DNA from: Sphingobacterium sp. ML3W
GTDB lineage: Bacteria; Bacteroidota; Bacteroidia; Sphingobacteriales; Sphingobacteriaceae
NCBI RefSeq assembly: GCF_000747525.1
Contig: NZ_CP009278.1
Location: 3,348,001-3,412,000, forward strand
Reading direction: 5' to 3'
DNA length: 64,000 nt
Shown here: piece after piece, positions 8,009 to 15,850 of the stretch
How positions within the stretch are numbered: position 1 is the stretch's first letter
How the letters are laid out: each line of letters begins with the position of its first letter
Position numbers and translations under genes: made by a program
The notes under the pieces: model-generated
Databases searched by the model: none
The model's input: the letters and a program-made list of their open reading frames with translations, nothing else
What the model was told of the DNA's origin: nothing

Positions 8009-9125
8009 TATTCAAATAAAGGAAATTGCCAAGCTCTTTCTCAAGCTTGGTTTTATTGGCTTCGGAGGTCCCGCGGCTCATATTGCTATGATGCAGCAGG
8101 AAGTTGTTGTCAAAAAGAAATGGATGAGCGAACAGCATTTTTTGGATTTGTTGGGAGCTACTAATCTCATTCCTGGCCCCAACAGTACAGAAATGGCGAT
8201 ACACATCGGCTATGACAAAGGCAGTTGGAAAGGGTTAATTGTTGCGGGGTTATGCTTTATTTTACCTGCGGTTTTCATTACCGGGATATTTGCATGGTTG
8301 TATCAGCAATACGGACAATTGCCCGAAGTACAGCCCTTTATTTACGGTATCAAACCTGCAATCATCGCTATTATCATAGGAGCTGTTTTTCCATTAGCAA
8401 AGAAATCTGTCAAGTCCACATTCTTGGCGGTTGTAGGTATTCTTGTTTTGGTACTGTCATTATTCGGCATTAGTGAAATCTATTTGATGTTTGGAGCGGG
8501 ATTGCTGGCAATGGGTTTGTATTCTATTCAGAGCAAAAGAAATACGCTCCAAAGTTTTATCCCGCTCGCATTCTTACAAATCGCACAAAGCCCCTTACTC
8601 TCTGAAACAAATACCAAATTATTTTGGATATTCCTGAAAATTGGTGCTATCCTCTATGGAAGTGGTTATGTTCTTTTCGCCTTTTTAGATACGGAGTTAG
8701 TTGCAACGGGCTTACTCACCCGGCAGCAATTAATGGATGCTATTGCTGTTGGACAGTTTACCCCAGGTCCTGTTTTTTCTTCTGTTACGTTTATTGGCTA
8801 TCAAATCAACGGACTATCCGGAGCAGTTATTTCTACGATTGCTATTTTTCTGCCGTCGTTTATTTTAGTAGCATTGCTAAATCCCTTGATGAAAAAAATG
8901 CGCCAATCTAAAGGACTGTCCATTTTTCTCGATGCGGTCAATGTGGCATCTGTTGCAATCATAGTCGCTATTTGTCTTACAATGGGCAAAGAAACTATTA
9001 CTGATTGGCGGACGATATTAATTGCAATGATAAGTGCGATCGTAGTTTTCAAATTCAAAAAAATAAATAGTGCCTTTGTGGTTATTGGAGGAGCATTATT
9101 AGGGTATTTATTTAATCTTATCTAA
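7998..9125 (+). CDS. chrA: ChrA-type chromate efflux transporter
   Basis: A 375-residue two-domain (long-chain) CHR family carrier. The N-terminal half shows L-G-F-I-G-F-G-G-P-A-A-H and L-I-P-G-P-N-S-T-E-M-A. The C-terminal half repeats the pattern with G-S-G-Y-V-L and F-T-P-G-P-V-F-S-S-V. About ten hydrophobic segments are visible. The family exports chromate from the cytoplasm by proton exchange. Overlap with doxX and location in the ars cassette support a general oxyanion-resistance role. Some CHR family members are annotated ChrA without chromate evidence. Confidence 0.85.
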   Translation: MERDIQIKEIAKLFLKLGFIGFGGPAAHIAMMQQEVVVKKKWMSEQHFLDLLGATNLIPGPNSTEMAIHIGYDKGSWKGLIVAGLCFILPAVFITGIFAWLYQQYGQLPEVQPFIYGIKPAIIAIIIGAVFPLAKKSVKSTFLAVVGILVLVLSLFGISEIYLMFGAGLLAMGLYSIQSKRNTLQSFIPLAFLQIAQSPLLSETNTKLFWIFLKIGAILYGSGYVLFAFLDTELVATGLLTRQQLMDAIAVGQFTPGPVFSSVTFIGYQINGLSGAVISTIAIFLPSFILVALLNPLMKKMRQSKGLSIFLDAVNVASVAIIVAICLTMGKETITDWRTILIAMISAIVVFKFKKINSAFVVIGGALLGYLFNLI

Positions 9126-9168
9126 AGTTATCTTAAACAAAATATTTAAACAATAAAAATCAGACAAA

Positions 9169-9942
9169 ATGAAAATAGCATTATTCAGTGATATTCACGC
9201 CAACTTACCTGCATTAGAAGCATTTTTTGAAGATGTTGAAAAAAGAAAACCAGACAGTATTTATTGTTTGGGCGATTTGGTGGGCTATAATATTTGGCCA
9301 AACGAAGTGGTAAACGAAATCCGTAAAAGGAGAATACCAACCATTGCCGGAAATTACGATTTTGGCATTGGCAGAATGAGCAACGAATGCGGTTGTGCCT
9401 ACAAAACAGACAGTGAAAAAGATAACGGAAATATTTCTATTTCATTCACAAATTCTTTGATGAAAGATGAAGAAAGAGCGTATTTGCGTACACTTCCAGC
9501 CCATATCAAAGTAGAATTTCAACTGAATGAAGATAAATTGAATTTGCTTTTGGTACACGGAAGTCCGAGAAAAATAAACGAATATCTTTTTGAAGACCGT
9601 GAGGAAAAAAGTATGCTTCGCATTATGGAGCAAGCCGATGCAGACATTATGTGCTTCGGACACACACACAAACCTTATCACAGAGTTTTAAATTCGGGTA
9701 TTGACGGTCAAAATCATTTCAGACACGCCATTAATATCGGTTCGGTTGGTAAACCGAAGGACAGCGATGTAAGAGGCGGTTATGTAATGCTTACGATTAA
9801 TGAAAACAGTTCTGTGTTGGATAAAGATAGTATCAGTGTAGAATTTATACGCTTTGATTATGATATTGAAAGGGCTGCAAAAGCAGTTGAAGAAAGCATT
9901 TTACCAAACGAATACGCAGAAAATTTAAGAAGAGGTTACTAA
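9169..9942 (+). CDS. metallophosphoesterase family protein
   Basis: A 257-residue calcineurin-like phosphoesterase of the YfcE/MJ0936 type. All metal-ligand motifs are seen: F-S-D-I-H-A-N (residues 6-12), G-D-L-V-G, G-N-Y-D (His of the usual GNHD replaced by Tyr), L-L-V-H-G-S-P and F-G-H-T-H. The Tyr replacement is common in this subgroup. It hydrolyses a phosphoester, but the substrate is unknown. A D-E-C-G-C-A-like Cys pair (N-E-C-G-C-A) near residue 73 is unusual and might sense thiol-reactive metals (inference). It is followed 16 bases later by the gcvH-like gene. Confidence 0.85.
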   Translation: MKIALFSDIHANLPALEAFFEDVEKRKPDSIYCLGDLVGYNIWPNEVVNEIRKRRIPTIAGNYDFGIGRMSNECGCAYKTDSEKDNGNISISFTNSLMKDEERAYLRTLPAHIKVEFQLNEDKLNLLLVHGSPRKINEYLFEDREEKSMLRIMEQADADIMCFGHTHKPYHRVLNSGIDGQNHFRHAINIGSVGKPKDSDVRGGYVMLTINENSSVLDKDSISVEFIRFDYDIERAAKAVEESILPNEYAENLRRGY

Positions 9943-9958
9943 TCTAAAATTTATAAAA

Positions 9959-10336
9959 ATGGAATTTCCAACCGATAGAAAGTATTCAAAAGAACATACC
10001 TGGATAAGCATACAGGACAACACAGGTACAATAGGCATTACAGAATTTGCGCAAAGTGAATTGGGCGAAATCGTATATGCGGATTTACCAAACGTTGGAT
10101 ATAGTTTTCAGCAGGACGAAGTATTCGGCTCTGTTGAAGCAGTTAAAACGGTCAGTGATTTATTTATGCCTGTATCGGGTAAAATCACTGAAACGAACGA
10201 ACTACTTTTGAAAGCACCCACACTCATAAACGACAATCCTTATAAAGACGGTTGGATGATAAAAATTGAAATAAAAGACATTACAGAATTAGAAGACTTA
10301 TTGACATCAAACCAATATAAAGAACTTACAAATTAG
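9959..10336 (+). CDS. gcvH: GcvH-like lipoyl-carrier protein
   Basis: A 125-residue protein with the full glycine-cleavage H-protein pattern: K-Y-S-K-E-H-T-W near residue 8, G-I-T-E-F-A-Q near 25, Y-A-D-L-P, and the lipoylation site [12 protein letters not shown], with the acceptor Lys near residue 62. No gcvP or gcvT is nearby. The gene sits directly before the arsenite exporter with a 2-base gap. Housekeeping H protein duplicated into the island, or a dedicated lipoyl carrier or arsenite-binding dithiol, are the options. The sequence does not decide. Confidence 0.85.
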   Translation: MEFPTDRKYSKEHTWISIQDNTGTIGITEFAQSELGEIVYADLPNVGYSFQQDEVFGSVEAVKTVSDLFMPVSGKITETNELLLKAPTLINDNPYKDGWMIKIEIKDITELEDLLTSNQYKELTN

Positions 10337-10338
10337 CC

Positions 10339-11379
10339 ATGCAACCAAAATTAAAATTCTTAGACAGATACCTTACTTTATGGATATTCCTTGCAATGGC
10401 AATTGGCGTGGGTTTGGGTCATTTCTTTCCCAAAATCTCTAATGTTACCAACAGCTTATCTGTTGGCACTACCAATATTCCATTGGCAATAGGATTGATA
10501 TTGATGATGTATCCACCCTTGGCAAAGGTTGATTATTCCTTATTGCCCAAAGCATTTAGAGATAAAAAAGTAATTGGCATATCCTTATTGCTCAATTGGG
10601 TAATCGGCACGGTATTGATGTTTGGATTAGCGGTTTTGTTTTTACGTAACGAACCCGATTACATGACAGGCTTAATTCTTATCGGTTTGGCAAGATGTAT
10701 TGCCATGGTCATCGTTTGGAGTGACTTAGCTAAAGCAAACAGAGAATATACAGCTATGTTAGTTGCATTAAACAGCATCTTCCAGATATTTACTTACAGC
10801 TTTTTAGTTTGGTTATTCATCAACGTATTACCTGCAAAATTAGGATTAGCCAATTTCAATGTAAGCGTATCCATGAAAGATGTTACCGAAAGCGTATTGA
10901 TATATTTGGGTATTCCATTCCTGGCAGGTTTTTTAAGCCGTTACTTCCTTATAAAATCAAAAGGTATAGAATGGTATAACCGAAAATTCGTCCCCGCAAT
11001 ATCGCCAATTACCTTATACGCTTTATTGTTTACGATAGTATTAATGTTCAGCTTGAAAGGCGATAAAATACTGGAATTACCAATGGATGTAGTAAAAGTA
11101 GCCATACCGCTAATCATCTATTTTGTGTTGATGTTTTTCGTGAGCTTCTTTATCAATAAATCTCTTAAAGTTCCTTACGACAAAAACGCATCCATCGCAT
11201 TTACAGCCACAGGAAACAATTTTGAATTGGCAATAGCCGTAGCAATATCGATTTTCGGCATTCATTCGCCACAGGCATTTGTAGGTGTTATCGGCCCACT
11301 GGTAGAAGTTCCTGTACTCATATTATTGGTAAGGGCAAGTTTATGGCTAAAGGAGAAATATTATAGTAAAAAAGACTGA
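10339..11379 (+). CDS. arsB: ACR3 family arsenite efflux transporter
   Basis: A 346-residue ten-helix inner-membrane carrier of the ACR3 (not ArsB antiporter fold) type. The essential conserved cysteine is seen in G-L-A-R-C-I-A-M-V near residue 120, and the second core motif [15 protein letters not shown] lies near residue 290. ACR3 exports arsenite, driven by the proton gradient. It is the last gene of the arsR-led cassette and ends inside a bidirectional terminator shared with nhaA. No arsenate reductase gene was found nearby, so only As(III) export is encoded here. Confidence 0.9.
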   Translation: MQPKLKFLDRYLTLWIFLAMAIGVGLGHFFPKISNVTNSLSVGTTNIPLAIGLILMMYPPLAKVDYSLLPKAFRDKKVIGISLLLNWVIGTVLMFGLAVLFLRNEPDYMTGLILIGLARCIAMVIVWSDLAKANREYTAMLVALNSIFQIFTYSFLVWLFINVLPAKLGLANFNVSVSMKDVTESVLIYLGIPFLAGFLSRYFLIKSKGIEWYNRKFVPAISPITLYALLFTIVLMFSLKGDKILELPMDVVKVAIPLIIYFVLMFFVSFFINKSLKVPYDKNASIAFTATGNNFELAIAVAISIFGIHSPQAFVGVIGPLVEVPVLILLVRASLWLKEKYYSKKD

Positions 11380-11396
11380 ATTTAAATTTCAGTCTT
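11372..11396. terminator. bidirectional terminator between acr3 and nhaA
   Basis: The arms AAGACTGAA (11372-11380) and TTCAGTCTT (11388-11396) surround the loop TTTAAAT. The stop codon of the arsenite exporter (TGA 11377-11379) and that of nhaA (plus-strand TTA starting at 11382) both lie inside the hairpin. A-runs upstream give a T-run for minus-strand transcripts. Confidence 0.65.
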
Positions 11397-12569
11397 CTTA
11401 CCCTTTCTTCTACTGGATAAATTCAAAATCACATATCCTAAGATACCCGCAATGAGTGATGTTATTAAAACAGATAGCTTGGCCTCTTCAATGAAAACCT
11501 GATTGTCAAATGAAAGCATAGATATAAATATGGACATTGTAAAACCTATTCCAGCTAATAATCCTAAGCCAATAATGTGAATAAGGTTACTGTTTGCAGG
11601 AAGTTGACCTATCCCTAATTTAGAACATATCAAAGAGGTTGCAACAATGCCAATGGGCTTACCAAAAATTAATCCCAGTGAAATACCTAAACCTAACGGG
11701 GAAGTCAGTCCTTCTATCATTTCCTGATGAATTGTAATATTTGTATTAGCGAATGCAAAAATGGGAATAATCAGAAAATTTACCGGTTTTACAAGTGCAT
11801 GTTCTAGTTTCTCTAACGGAGATTCAACTTCTGTATCATTGGTTGGCAAGGTCATAGCTACCAGTACACCTGCTATAGTGGCATGAATGCCAGAATGATG
11901 CACAAAATACCATACAAAAACTCCTGGTATTAGATATAGATAGGGATTTTTAACATTAAAACGGTTCATCAAAATCAGTACTAGCATTCCAATTCCGGCA
12001 TAGCCTAGATAGCCTAACTCAATTCCGGATGAATAGAAAATTGCAATGACTAAAATGGCAATCAAGTCATCCACAATCGCTAAAGCCGCTAAAAATATTT
12101 TTAAACTGGTTGGTACTCTTTTGTCTAACAGCGAAATTACGGCCAATGCAAAAGCAATATCCGTAGCCATAGGAATACCCCAGCCGGAAGCTGTTTCACT
12201 ACCGGAATTAAAACTTACATAAATCAATGCGGGTACTACTGCTCCACCGATAGCAGCAAGGATAGGCAAAATAGCTTTCTTGGGAGAAGAGAGTTCTCCT
12301 TCAACAATTTCTCTTTTAATTTCCAGACCTACCAACAGAAAAAAGATTGCCATCAATCCGTCGTTGATCCACATACTTACGGAATAATTGAGGTGTATGG
12401 CTTCATTTTCATACCCCAGCTTTGTGTCCAATAAATTTTGTAGCGGAGCGGCCATTGATGTATTTGCCACTATCATTGAAATCACTACGCATAAAAAAAG
12501 GAGGAAACCTCCAAAATTACTTGATTCAACAAAGTCTTTGAAAATCTTTAGATTGATTTTTTTCGGCAT
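11382..12569 (-). CDS. nhaA: NhaA Na+/H+ antiporter
   Basis: A 395-residue, twelve-helix carrier, normal length. Family marks seen: F-L-L-V-G-L-E-I-K-R-E near residue 80, G-I-P-M-A-T-D-I-A-F-A near 133, and the paired ion-binding aspartates in A-I-V-D-D-L-I-A near 168. It exchanges sodium or lithium for protons at the inner membrane. It is convergent with the arsenic cassette, and its upstream region has an ArsR-like palindrome, which suggests joint control. The link to arsenite may be proton homeostasis during ACR3 activity (inference). Confidence 0.92.
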   Translation of the reverse strand: MPKKINLKIFKDFVESSNFGGFLLFLCVVISMIVANTSMAAPLQNLLDTKLGYENEAIHLNYSVSMWINDGLMAIFFLLVGLEIKREIVEGELSSPKKAILPILAAIGGAVVPALIYVSFNSGSETASGWGIPMATDIAFALAVISLLDKRVPTSLKIFLAALAIVDDLIAILVIAIFYSSGIELGYLGYAGIGMLVLILMNRFNVKNPYLYLIPGVFVWYFVHHSGIHATIAGVLVAMTLPTNDTEVESPLEKLEHALVKPVNFLIIPIFAFANTNITIHQEMIEGLTSPLGLGISLGLIFGKPIGIVATSLICSKLGIGQLPANSNLIHIIGLGLLAGIGFTMSIFISMLSFDNQVFIEEAKLSVLITSLIAGILGYVILNLSSRRKGKKTEI

Positions 12570-12589
12570 ATTTATCTGTAAAAATTAAA

Positions 12590-12607
12590 TATCGCAATAT
12601 ACGAATA
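12590..12607 (-). promoter_or_regulatory. ArsR-like operator 3, upstream of nhaA
   Basis: Plus-strand TATCGCAATATACGAATA at 12590-12607 matches the complement of the arsR operator except for one deleted central base, which shifts one arm. It lies 20 bases before the nhaA start codon. A second CGAAT-type half site follows at 12614-12618. Confidence 0.45.
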
Positions 12608-12727
12608 ATGTTGCGAATGAGCTAGCAAAAGGGATAATTACTGCTTAAATTACAGAATAAGTTTTTTCCCATTATGAAGAATATGGCTGAAATAAAACTT
12701 ATTAATAAGTTAGTAGAAGGAATTACT

Positions 12728-13189
12728 TTATTCACTATGAAAATCATTATTAAAATATTCCTGCGCGATTTTTGCTACTCCCACACTAAAATATCTTCCG
12801 CCATTGATAACAACTTCAATGGCTTTCTTGAAATCGTCTGTATCGCTACCAATGAGCAAATAACTAGAAAAACCAATTTCAAAAAGAGGTTTTACGACTT
12901 TTTCAGCATCAATATCACTATGAGCAATAAGCTTTATGGTTGGATATTCTGTCCTTAATTCTTGAACCTGTGCCAGCACATTCTTGTCGTAAAAATCAAG
13001 GTCAATAATACAAACATAGGGAAGTTCATTCAATGAAAACAATTGTGATAGTCCATCTTTAATGCTTTCCGAACGAAATAAGACTTCAGTTCCTGAAGCA
13101 ATGAAATCATTGCAAATCAAATCTAAAATTGGGCTTTTATCATTGATAAAGGCGAGGGTGATTTTTTGTTGTGTTGTACCAGATTCCAT
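12728..13189 (-). CDS. stand-alone response-regulator receiver protein
   Basis: A 153-residue cytoplasmic protein with a single receiver-like domain: the early acidic position is replaced by A-F-I-N-D, the phospho-acceptor is in C-I-I-D-L-D-F-Y-D near residue 60, A-H-S-D follows beta-4, and the conserved Lys position near 100 reads V-V-K-P or L-L-I-G. No output domain follows. ATG 13189 starts the domain at the usual distance; a longer frame to 13246 would run into the leader hairpins. Its mRNA begins about 215 bases upstream and carries a set of stem-loops. The partner kinase is unknown. Confidence 0.65.
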   Translation of the reverse strand: MESGTTQQKITLAFINDKSPILDLICNDFIASGTEVLFRSESIKDGLSQLFSLNELPYVCIIDLDFYDKNVLAQVQELRTEYPTIKLIAHSDIDAEKVVKPLFEIGFSSYLLIGSDTDDFKKAIEVVINGGRYFSVGVAKIAQEYFNNDFHSE

Positions 13190-13257
13190 AATATTGTCAG
13201 ATTTTGAGTTAATGGAGTTTCCTGCACAAAAAGAAAGCGCAGGCAACTACACTTACC

Positions 13258-13369
13258 GCACATTGAGGTACTGGTATACCCGACAACGAATAAGCGAGCG
13301 CCCACGCCTATGGCATGAGCGTTCTTCCTTATTGTCCCGTTGTCTAAAAATTACCAGTTTTCAATGTGG
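13258..13369 (-). ncRNA. long multi-stem structured RNA leader
   Basis: Outer arms CACATTGA/TCAATGTG, then ACTGGTA/TACCAGT, then GACAACG/CGTTGTC, then AATAAG/CTTATT with a 4-base bulge GTCC, then a GAGCGC/GCGTTC stem capped by a CACGCC-TAT-GGCATG hairpin. All pair in register and are separated by small internal loops, giving one rod of about 112 bases. The minus-strand reading places it in the 5' leader of the receiver gene, between the promoter at 13414 and ATG 13189. Smaller hairpins flank it: ACTTAAAG/CTTTAAGT at 13371-13394 and CCTGC.C/G.GCAGG at 13221-13243. The class is not recognised; it could be a cis-regulator or a separate small RNA. Confidence 0.55.
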
Positions 13370-13413
13370 GACTTAAAGCAAAAACACTTTAAGTATTTCT
13401 ATATTTAATAAAG

Positions 13414-13444
13414 CAAATGTACGAATGTTACAGATTATATACAA
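13414..13444 (-). promoter_or_regulatory. promoter for the structured leader and receiver gene
   Basis: On the minus strand TTG (complement of 13442-13444) is followed by a 20-base spacer and then TACATTTG (complement of 13414-13421), a perfect TAnnTTTG element. Transcription should begin near 13407 and pass through all three stem-loops before the receiver gene. Confidence 0.65.
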
Positions 13445-13496
13445 TTATGAACAAAGGGCAACAGCAATTTTGTAAATTTACAACAAAAGGAAGCAA

Positions 13497-14234
13497 ATGT
13501 TTAGACATAAAGGCAAAGGTCGTACTTATACACACAACCTAAAATTAGCCTCAATATTATCCGGTGTAGCAGGTGTCGTAAACATTACCGGTGTTTTAGA
13601 ATTACATACGCTAACTACTAATGTAACAGGTCATTTTGCTTTTTTTTCTGAGGAACTTGTTTTAAGAAATTACAGAATGGCTTTTGCATATTTATTTTAC
13701 ATTTTGTTTTTTCTGTTTGGAGCGTTTGTTTCAAGTCTTATTATGGAGTGGGTTTCAAAATACAAACCACAAACACCTTATATTATACCCATATTCCTTG
13801 AAATAATCATATTATTGGCGGTGAGTTTTTCAGCATTTTTACTACCGAATGAATATGCCAGGTTTTCAATTCTATTATCGTCAGCTCTACTTTTTTCTAT
13901 GGGATTACAGAATGCATTGGTAACAAGGGTATCCCAATCGGTGGTAAGAACTACCCACCTGACGGGTTTGTTCACGGATCTGGGAATAGAACTGTCACAG
14001 CTGTTCTTTTACAGAGATCGGCCAGAACGGATACAGTTGAATAAAAGTATATTCTTAAAGCTGGCAATCATCTGTTGTTTCTTTTTGGGTTGTATAATAG
14101 GTGGCTTTACTTATTCATATCTTGAATTAAGAACTCTTTTGCTTCCGGTAGGATTGTTATTTTTCGCTTTATGGTATGACCGGTTATTGTTTCGGTACTA
14201 TTATCTGAAAAGAAAGTTCAGAAACCATCATTGA
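13497..14234 (+). CDS. YoaK/DUF1275 family membrane protein
   Basis: A 245-residue inner-membrane protein with six hydrophobic segments. Family signs are L-S-G-V-A-G-V-V-N near residue 22, T-N-V-T-G-H near 41, S-M-G-L-Q-N-A near 137 and T-T-H-L-T-G near 155. Function of the family is unknown. It is transcribed divergently from the receiver gene. Its last 17 bases overlap the 3' end of the convergent HTH gene. Confidence 0.82.
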   Translation: MFRHKGKGRTYTHNLKLASILSGVAGVVNITGVLELHTLTTNVTGHFAFFSEELVLRNYRMAFAYLFYILFFLFGAFVSSLIMEWVSKYKPQTPYIIPIFLEIIILLAVSFSAFLLPNEYARFSILLSSALLFSMGLQNALVTRVSQSVVRTTHLTGLFTDLGIELSQLFFYRDRPERIQLNKSIFLKLAIICCFFLGCIIGGFTYSYLELRTLLLPVGLLFFALWYDRLLFRYYYLKRKFRNHH

Positions 14235-14529
14235 CCGTATTTTTCCCGGTATAGTTCTCTTCCAGTATCCTTACCAGATCTGTTTCCTTATAAATTATCT
14301 TACCTCCAATTTGTATAAATGGCAGGATATTATCATCACGATATTGCTGTAAAGTCCGTTTGCTGATATGTAACAGCTTGCAAATATCTTCGCCCGAAAG
14401 ATATATCTCTCCGTTCATTACGGGACGGTAGTTTTTCAGTATTTCTTCGATACAGTTTCTCAACTGCATTATCATTTCCTGATGGACGACGATTTCATCA
14501 GCTTCATTCGTCAGTAAATTCATTGTCAT
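14218..14529 (-). CDS. excisionase-like helix-turn-helix protein (second of pair)
   Basis: A 103-residue DNA-binding protein with a short N-terminal helix and a MerR/excisionase-type (HTH_17) domain: L-S-G-E-D-I-C-K-L-L-H-I-S-K-R-T-L-Q-Q-Y near residues 44-63, then I-x-Y-K-E-T-D. Small HTH pairs like this sit beside the tra operon in Bacteroidota ICEs and include Xis2d-like excision or transfer regulators. It overlaps its upstream partner by 26 bases; starts at 14529 or 14523 are both possible. It ends inside the YoaK gene on the other strand. Confidence 0.75.
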   Translation of the reverse strand: MTMNLLTNEADEIVVHQEMIMQLRNCIEEILKNYRPVMNGEIYLSGEDICKLLHISKRTLQQYRDDNILPFIQIGGKIIYKETDLVRILEENYTGKNTVNDGF

Positions 14530-14815
14530 TTGTATTATACGGCAGTCCGGCTTCGAGTAAAGCCTGTACGTCCGAGCGTTTGTAATAATTCTTGCGGTTC
14601 AGTTTGGAATAAGGCAATAAGCCTTTGTCCTTGTAGGTCTGCAAAGTCCGTTTGGTAATGTTCATCATCAAACACACTTCCTGGTTATCGAGCCATTGCT
14701 CTTCTTTGAAAATCGGGGTGTATTTCCTTACAGCATTTTCGGTCATTTCCAAAAGTTCCCTTAGCTCATTTTTCATTCCGTCCAATGCGGATTTTTGTAT
14801 TGCGATAACTTCCAT
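14504..14815 (-). CDS. excisionase-like helix-turn-helix protein (first of pair)
   Basis: A 103-residue protein with the same plan as its downstream partner: an N-terminal helix followed by D-N-Q-E-V-C-L-M-M-N-I-T-K-R-T-L-Q-T-Y-K-D near residues 43-63 and a Y-K-R-S-D-V wing. The two are probably an ancient duplication and may act as a heteromer. The region before it carries paired TTGGC direct repeats (14886-14911) seen before other transfer operons, so the pair may be co-regulated with transfer or bind there itself (inference). Confidence 0.75.
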   Translation of the reverse strand: MEVIAIQKSALDGMKNELRELLEMTENAVRKYTPIFKEEQWLDNQEVCLMMNITKRTLQTYKDKGLLPYSKLNRKNYYKRSDVQALLEAGLPYNTNDNEFTDE

Positions 14816-14885
14816 TTTTTGCTCATTTTTTCTGTGGAAGTCGAAGATATTAAGGGGTGTTACAGGGTTGGAAAATGTAGTATTG

Positions 14886-14912
14886 ATTGGCGTTGAAAGG
14901 TAGTGTTTGGCG
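14886..14912 (-). promoter_or_regulatory. paired TTGGC direct repeats before HTH operon
   Basis: ATTGGCG begins at 14886 and TTTGGCG at 14906, exactly 20 bases apart. The second belongs to AGTGTTTGGCG. They lie about 70-95 bases before the HTH pair. The same spacing and core occur before traE, inside traD and before traA. Confidence 0.5.
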
Positions 14913-14934
14913 TTTTACGTTTGCTACAAACGAA

Positions 14935-14965
14935 AAATCGGATAACCTTTTGGGCTATCCGATTT
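14935..14965 (-). terminator. terminator of the small membrane-protein gene
   Basis: The arms AAATCGGATA and TATCCGATTT form a 10-bp stem around an 11-base loop. On the minus strand the stem is followed by a short T-run (complement of the A-run at 14933-14937). It lies 25 bases past the stop of the 14990-15277 gene. Confidence 0.7.
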
Positions 14966-14989
14966 ATTCAAAATATTGTTAGAAAAAAG

Positions 14990-15277
14990 TCAGTGTTGAG
15001 CAGGTTGCTCTGTCTTTACTTCCTGTTTTTCCTTATCCTTTTTCATTTGGCTGTAAGTCCATATACAGACAATACCGACAACAATTAAAGCATAGGCAAT
15101 CCATTTGCCGATACGTTCTATAAAACGGGTAAATACAGATGCTTCAAAACTCGAAAATCCCTCTGCACCCATACCATTACGCCTGTAAAATTTCCTGCGG
15201 TTTATCCAATAAATAAGCACTATCGCAATAACGATAACAATAATACCAAACACCAATTGAGCCGTAACTGTATCCAT
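14990..15277 (-). CDS. small two-helix membrane protein
   Basis: A 95-residue protein with two hydrophobic helices (about residues 8-25 and 61-77) linked by a basic loop R-R-K-F-Y-R-R-N-G, and a charged Lys/Glu/Gln tail. I recognise no family. It lies downstream of the traQ terminator and has its own terminator, so it is a separate unit at the end of the tra block. Its inner-membrane location is inferred from the positive loop. Confidence 0.6.
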   Translation of the reverse strand: MDTVTAQLVFGIIVIVIAIVLIYWINRRKFYRRNGMGAEGFSSFEASVFTRFIERIGKWIAYALIVVGIVCIWTYSQMKKDKEKQEVKTEQPAQH

Positions 15278-15347
15278 ACCCGTTAAGATTATAATTCAAG
15301 TAAATTTAAACAAAAAACAACGTACACCGAAAGCTGAAAAGCAAAAA

Positions 15348-15367
15348 ACCGACCTGTAACAGTCGGT
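15348..15367 (-). terminator. terminator of the traE-Q operon
   Basis: ACCGAC (15348-15353) and GTCGGT (15362-15367) enclose an 8-base loop. On the minus strand the stem is followed by TTTTTTGC. It lies 21 bases after the traQ stop and would end the long transfer transcript. Confidence 0.75.
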
Positions 15368-15388
15368 TTTGCTTTTATATAAGTAGCA

Positions 15389-15838
15389 TTAATCACTACT
15401 GTTGAACTGAAAGCTCAACTGCTTTTCGTTACCGAAGTTATCCGAAATCCAAACCTCAAAGGATTGTGATACGGTAGATGACGAAGTGTAATACAACCGG
15501 AACTGCTCCGTTGGCAACGAATACAAATCGTTTGGCAAATACGGTGGTTCGTCATAATACCGCAATGTGCCTTGACCGTCAAATTGGAAGTAGCGGAGAA
15601 AATATTGCGTGTTGCTGTAATTGCCTGTTCGCTGTATGGTAATCCGTATCTCTACGGTCTGCCCACTGGCAACATCTTTGGGTACAGGCATTACTTTGAC
15701 CTCAAAAGGGAAATCGTTCTGTATTTCGAGTTCATCGTCTTTGCTACAAGATACCAACGTAACCGAAGCTGTGAGGATTGCCAAGAGTACATATATTGAG
15801 CTTAATCCTATCCTGAATTTATTGAATATTGCTATCAT
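15389..15838 (-). CDS. traQ: conjugative transposon protein TraQ (DUF3872)
   Basis: A 149-residue lipoprotein with an N-terminal hydrophobic segment ending in the lipobox V-S-C near residue 31, then a single beta-sandwich domain with F-P-F-E-V-K and Y-F-L-R-Y-F-Q motifs. It matches DUF3872/TraQ in size and position at the end of the tra operon, after traO. It is expected in the periplasm or outer membrane as an accessory part of the conjugation apparatus; its exact role is unknown. Confidence 0.85.
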   Translation of the reverse strand: MIAIFNKFRIGLSSIYVLLAILTASVTLVSCSKDDELEIQNDFPFEVKVMPVPKDVASGQTVEIRITIQRTGNYSNTQYFLRYFQFDGQGTLRYYDEPPYLPNDLYSLPTEQFRLYYTSSSTVSQSFEVWISDNFGNEKQLSFQFNSSD

Positions 15839-15850
15839 TGTTTTTACGTT

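Larger units (their letters stand above)
13190..13496 (-). other. divergent intergenic region with structured leader
   Basis: These 307 bases between the receiver gene (minus) and the YoaK gene (plus) contain no convincing gene. The minus-strand transcript has three stacked stem-loops at 13371-13394, 13258-13369 and 13221-13243. A clear minus-strand promoter lies at 13414-13444. The remaining 50 bases before YoaK are A/T rich. Confidence 0.6.

Noticed and set aside
12674..12958. 94-residue plus-strand frame opposite the receiver gene
   Set aside because: It overlaps the receiver coding sequence on the other strand and has no independent support.
13258..13369. Integron attC site
   Set aside because: The element has nested inverted arms, but the end sequences do not fit RYYYAAC/GTTRRRY, and no integron integrase or cassette is adjacent.
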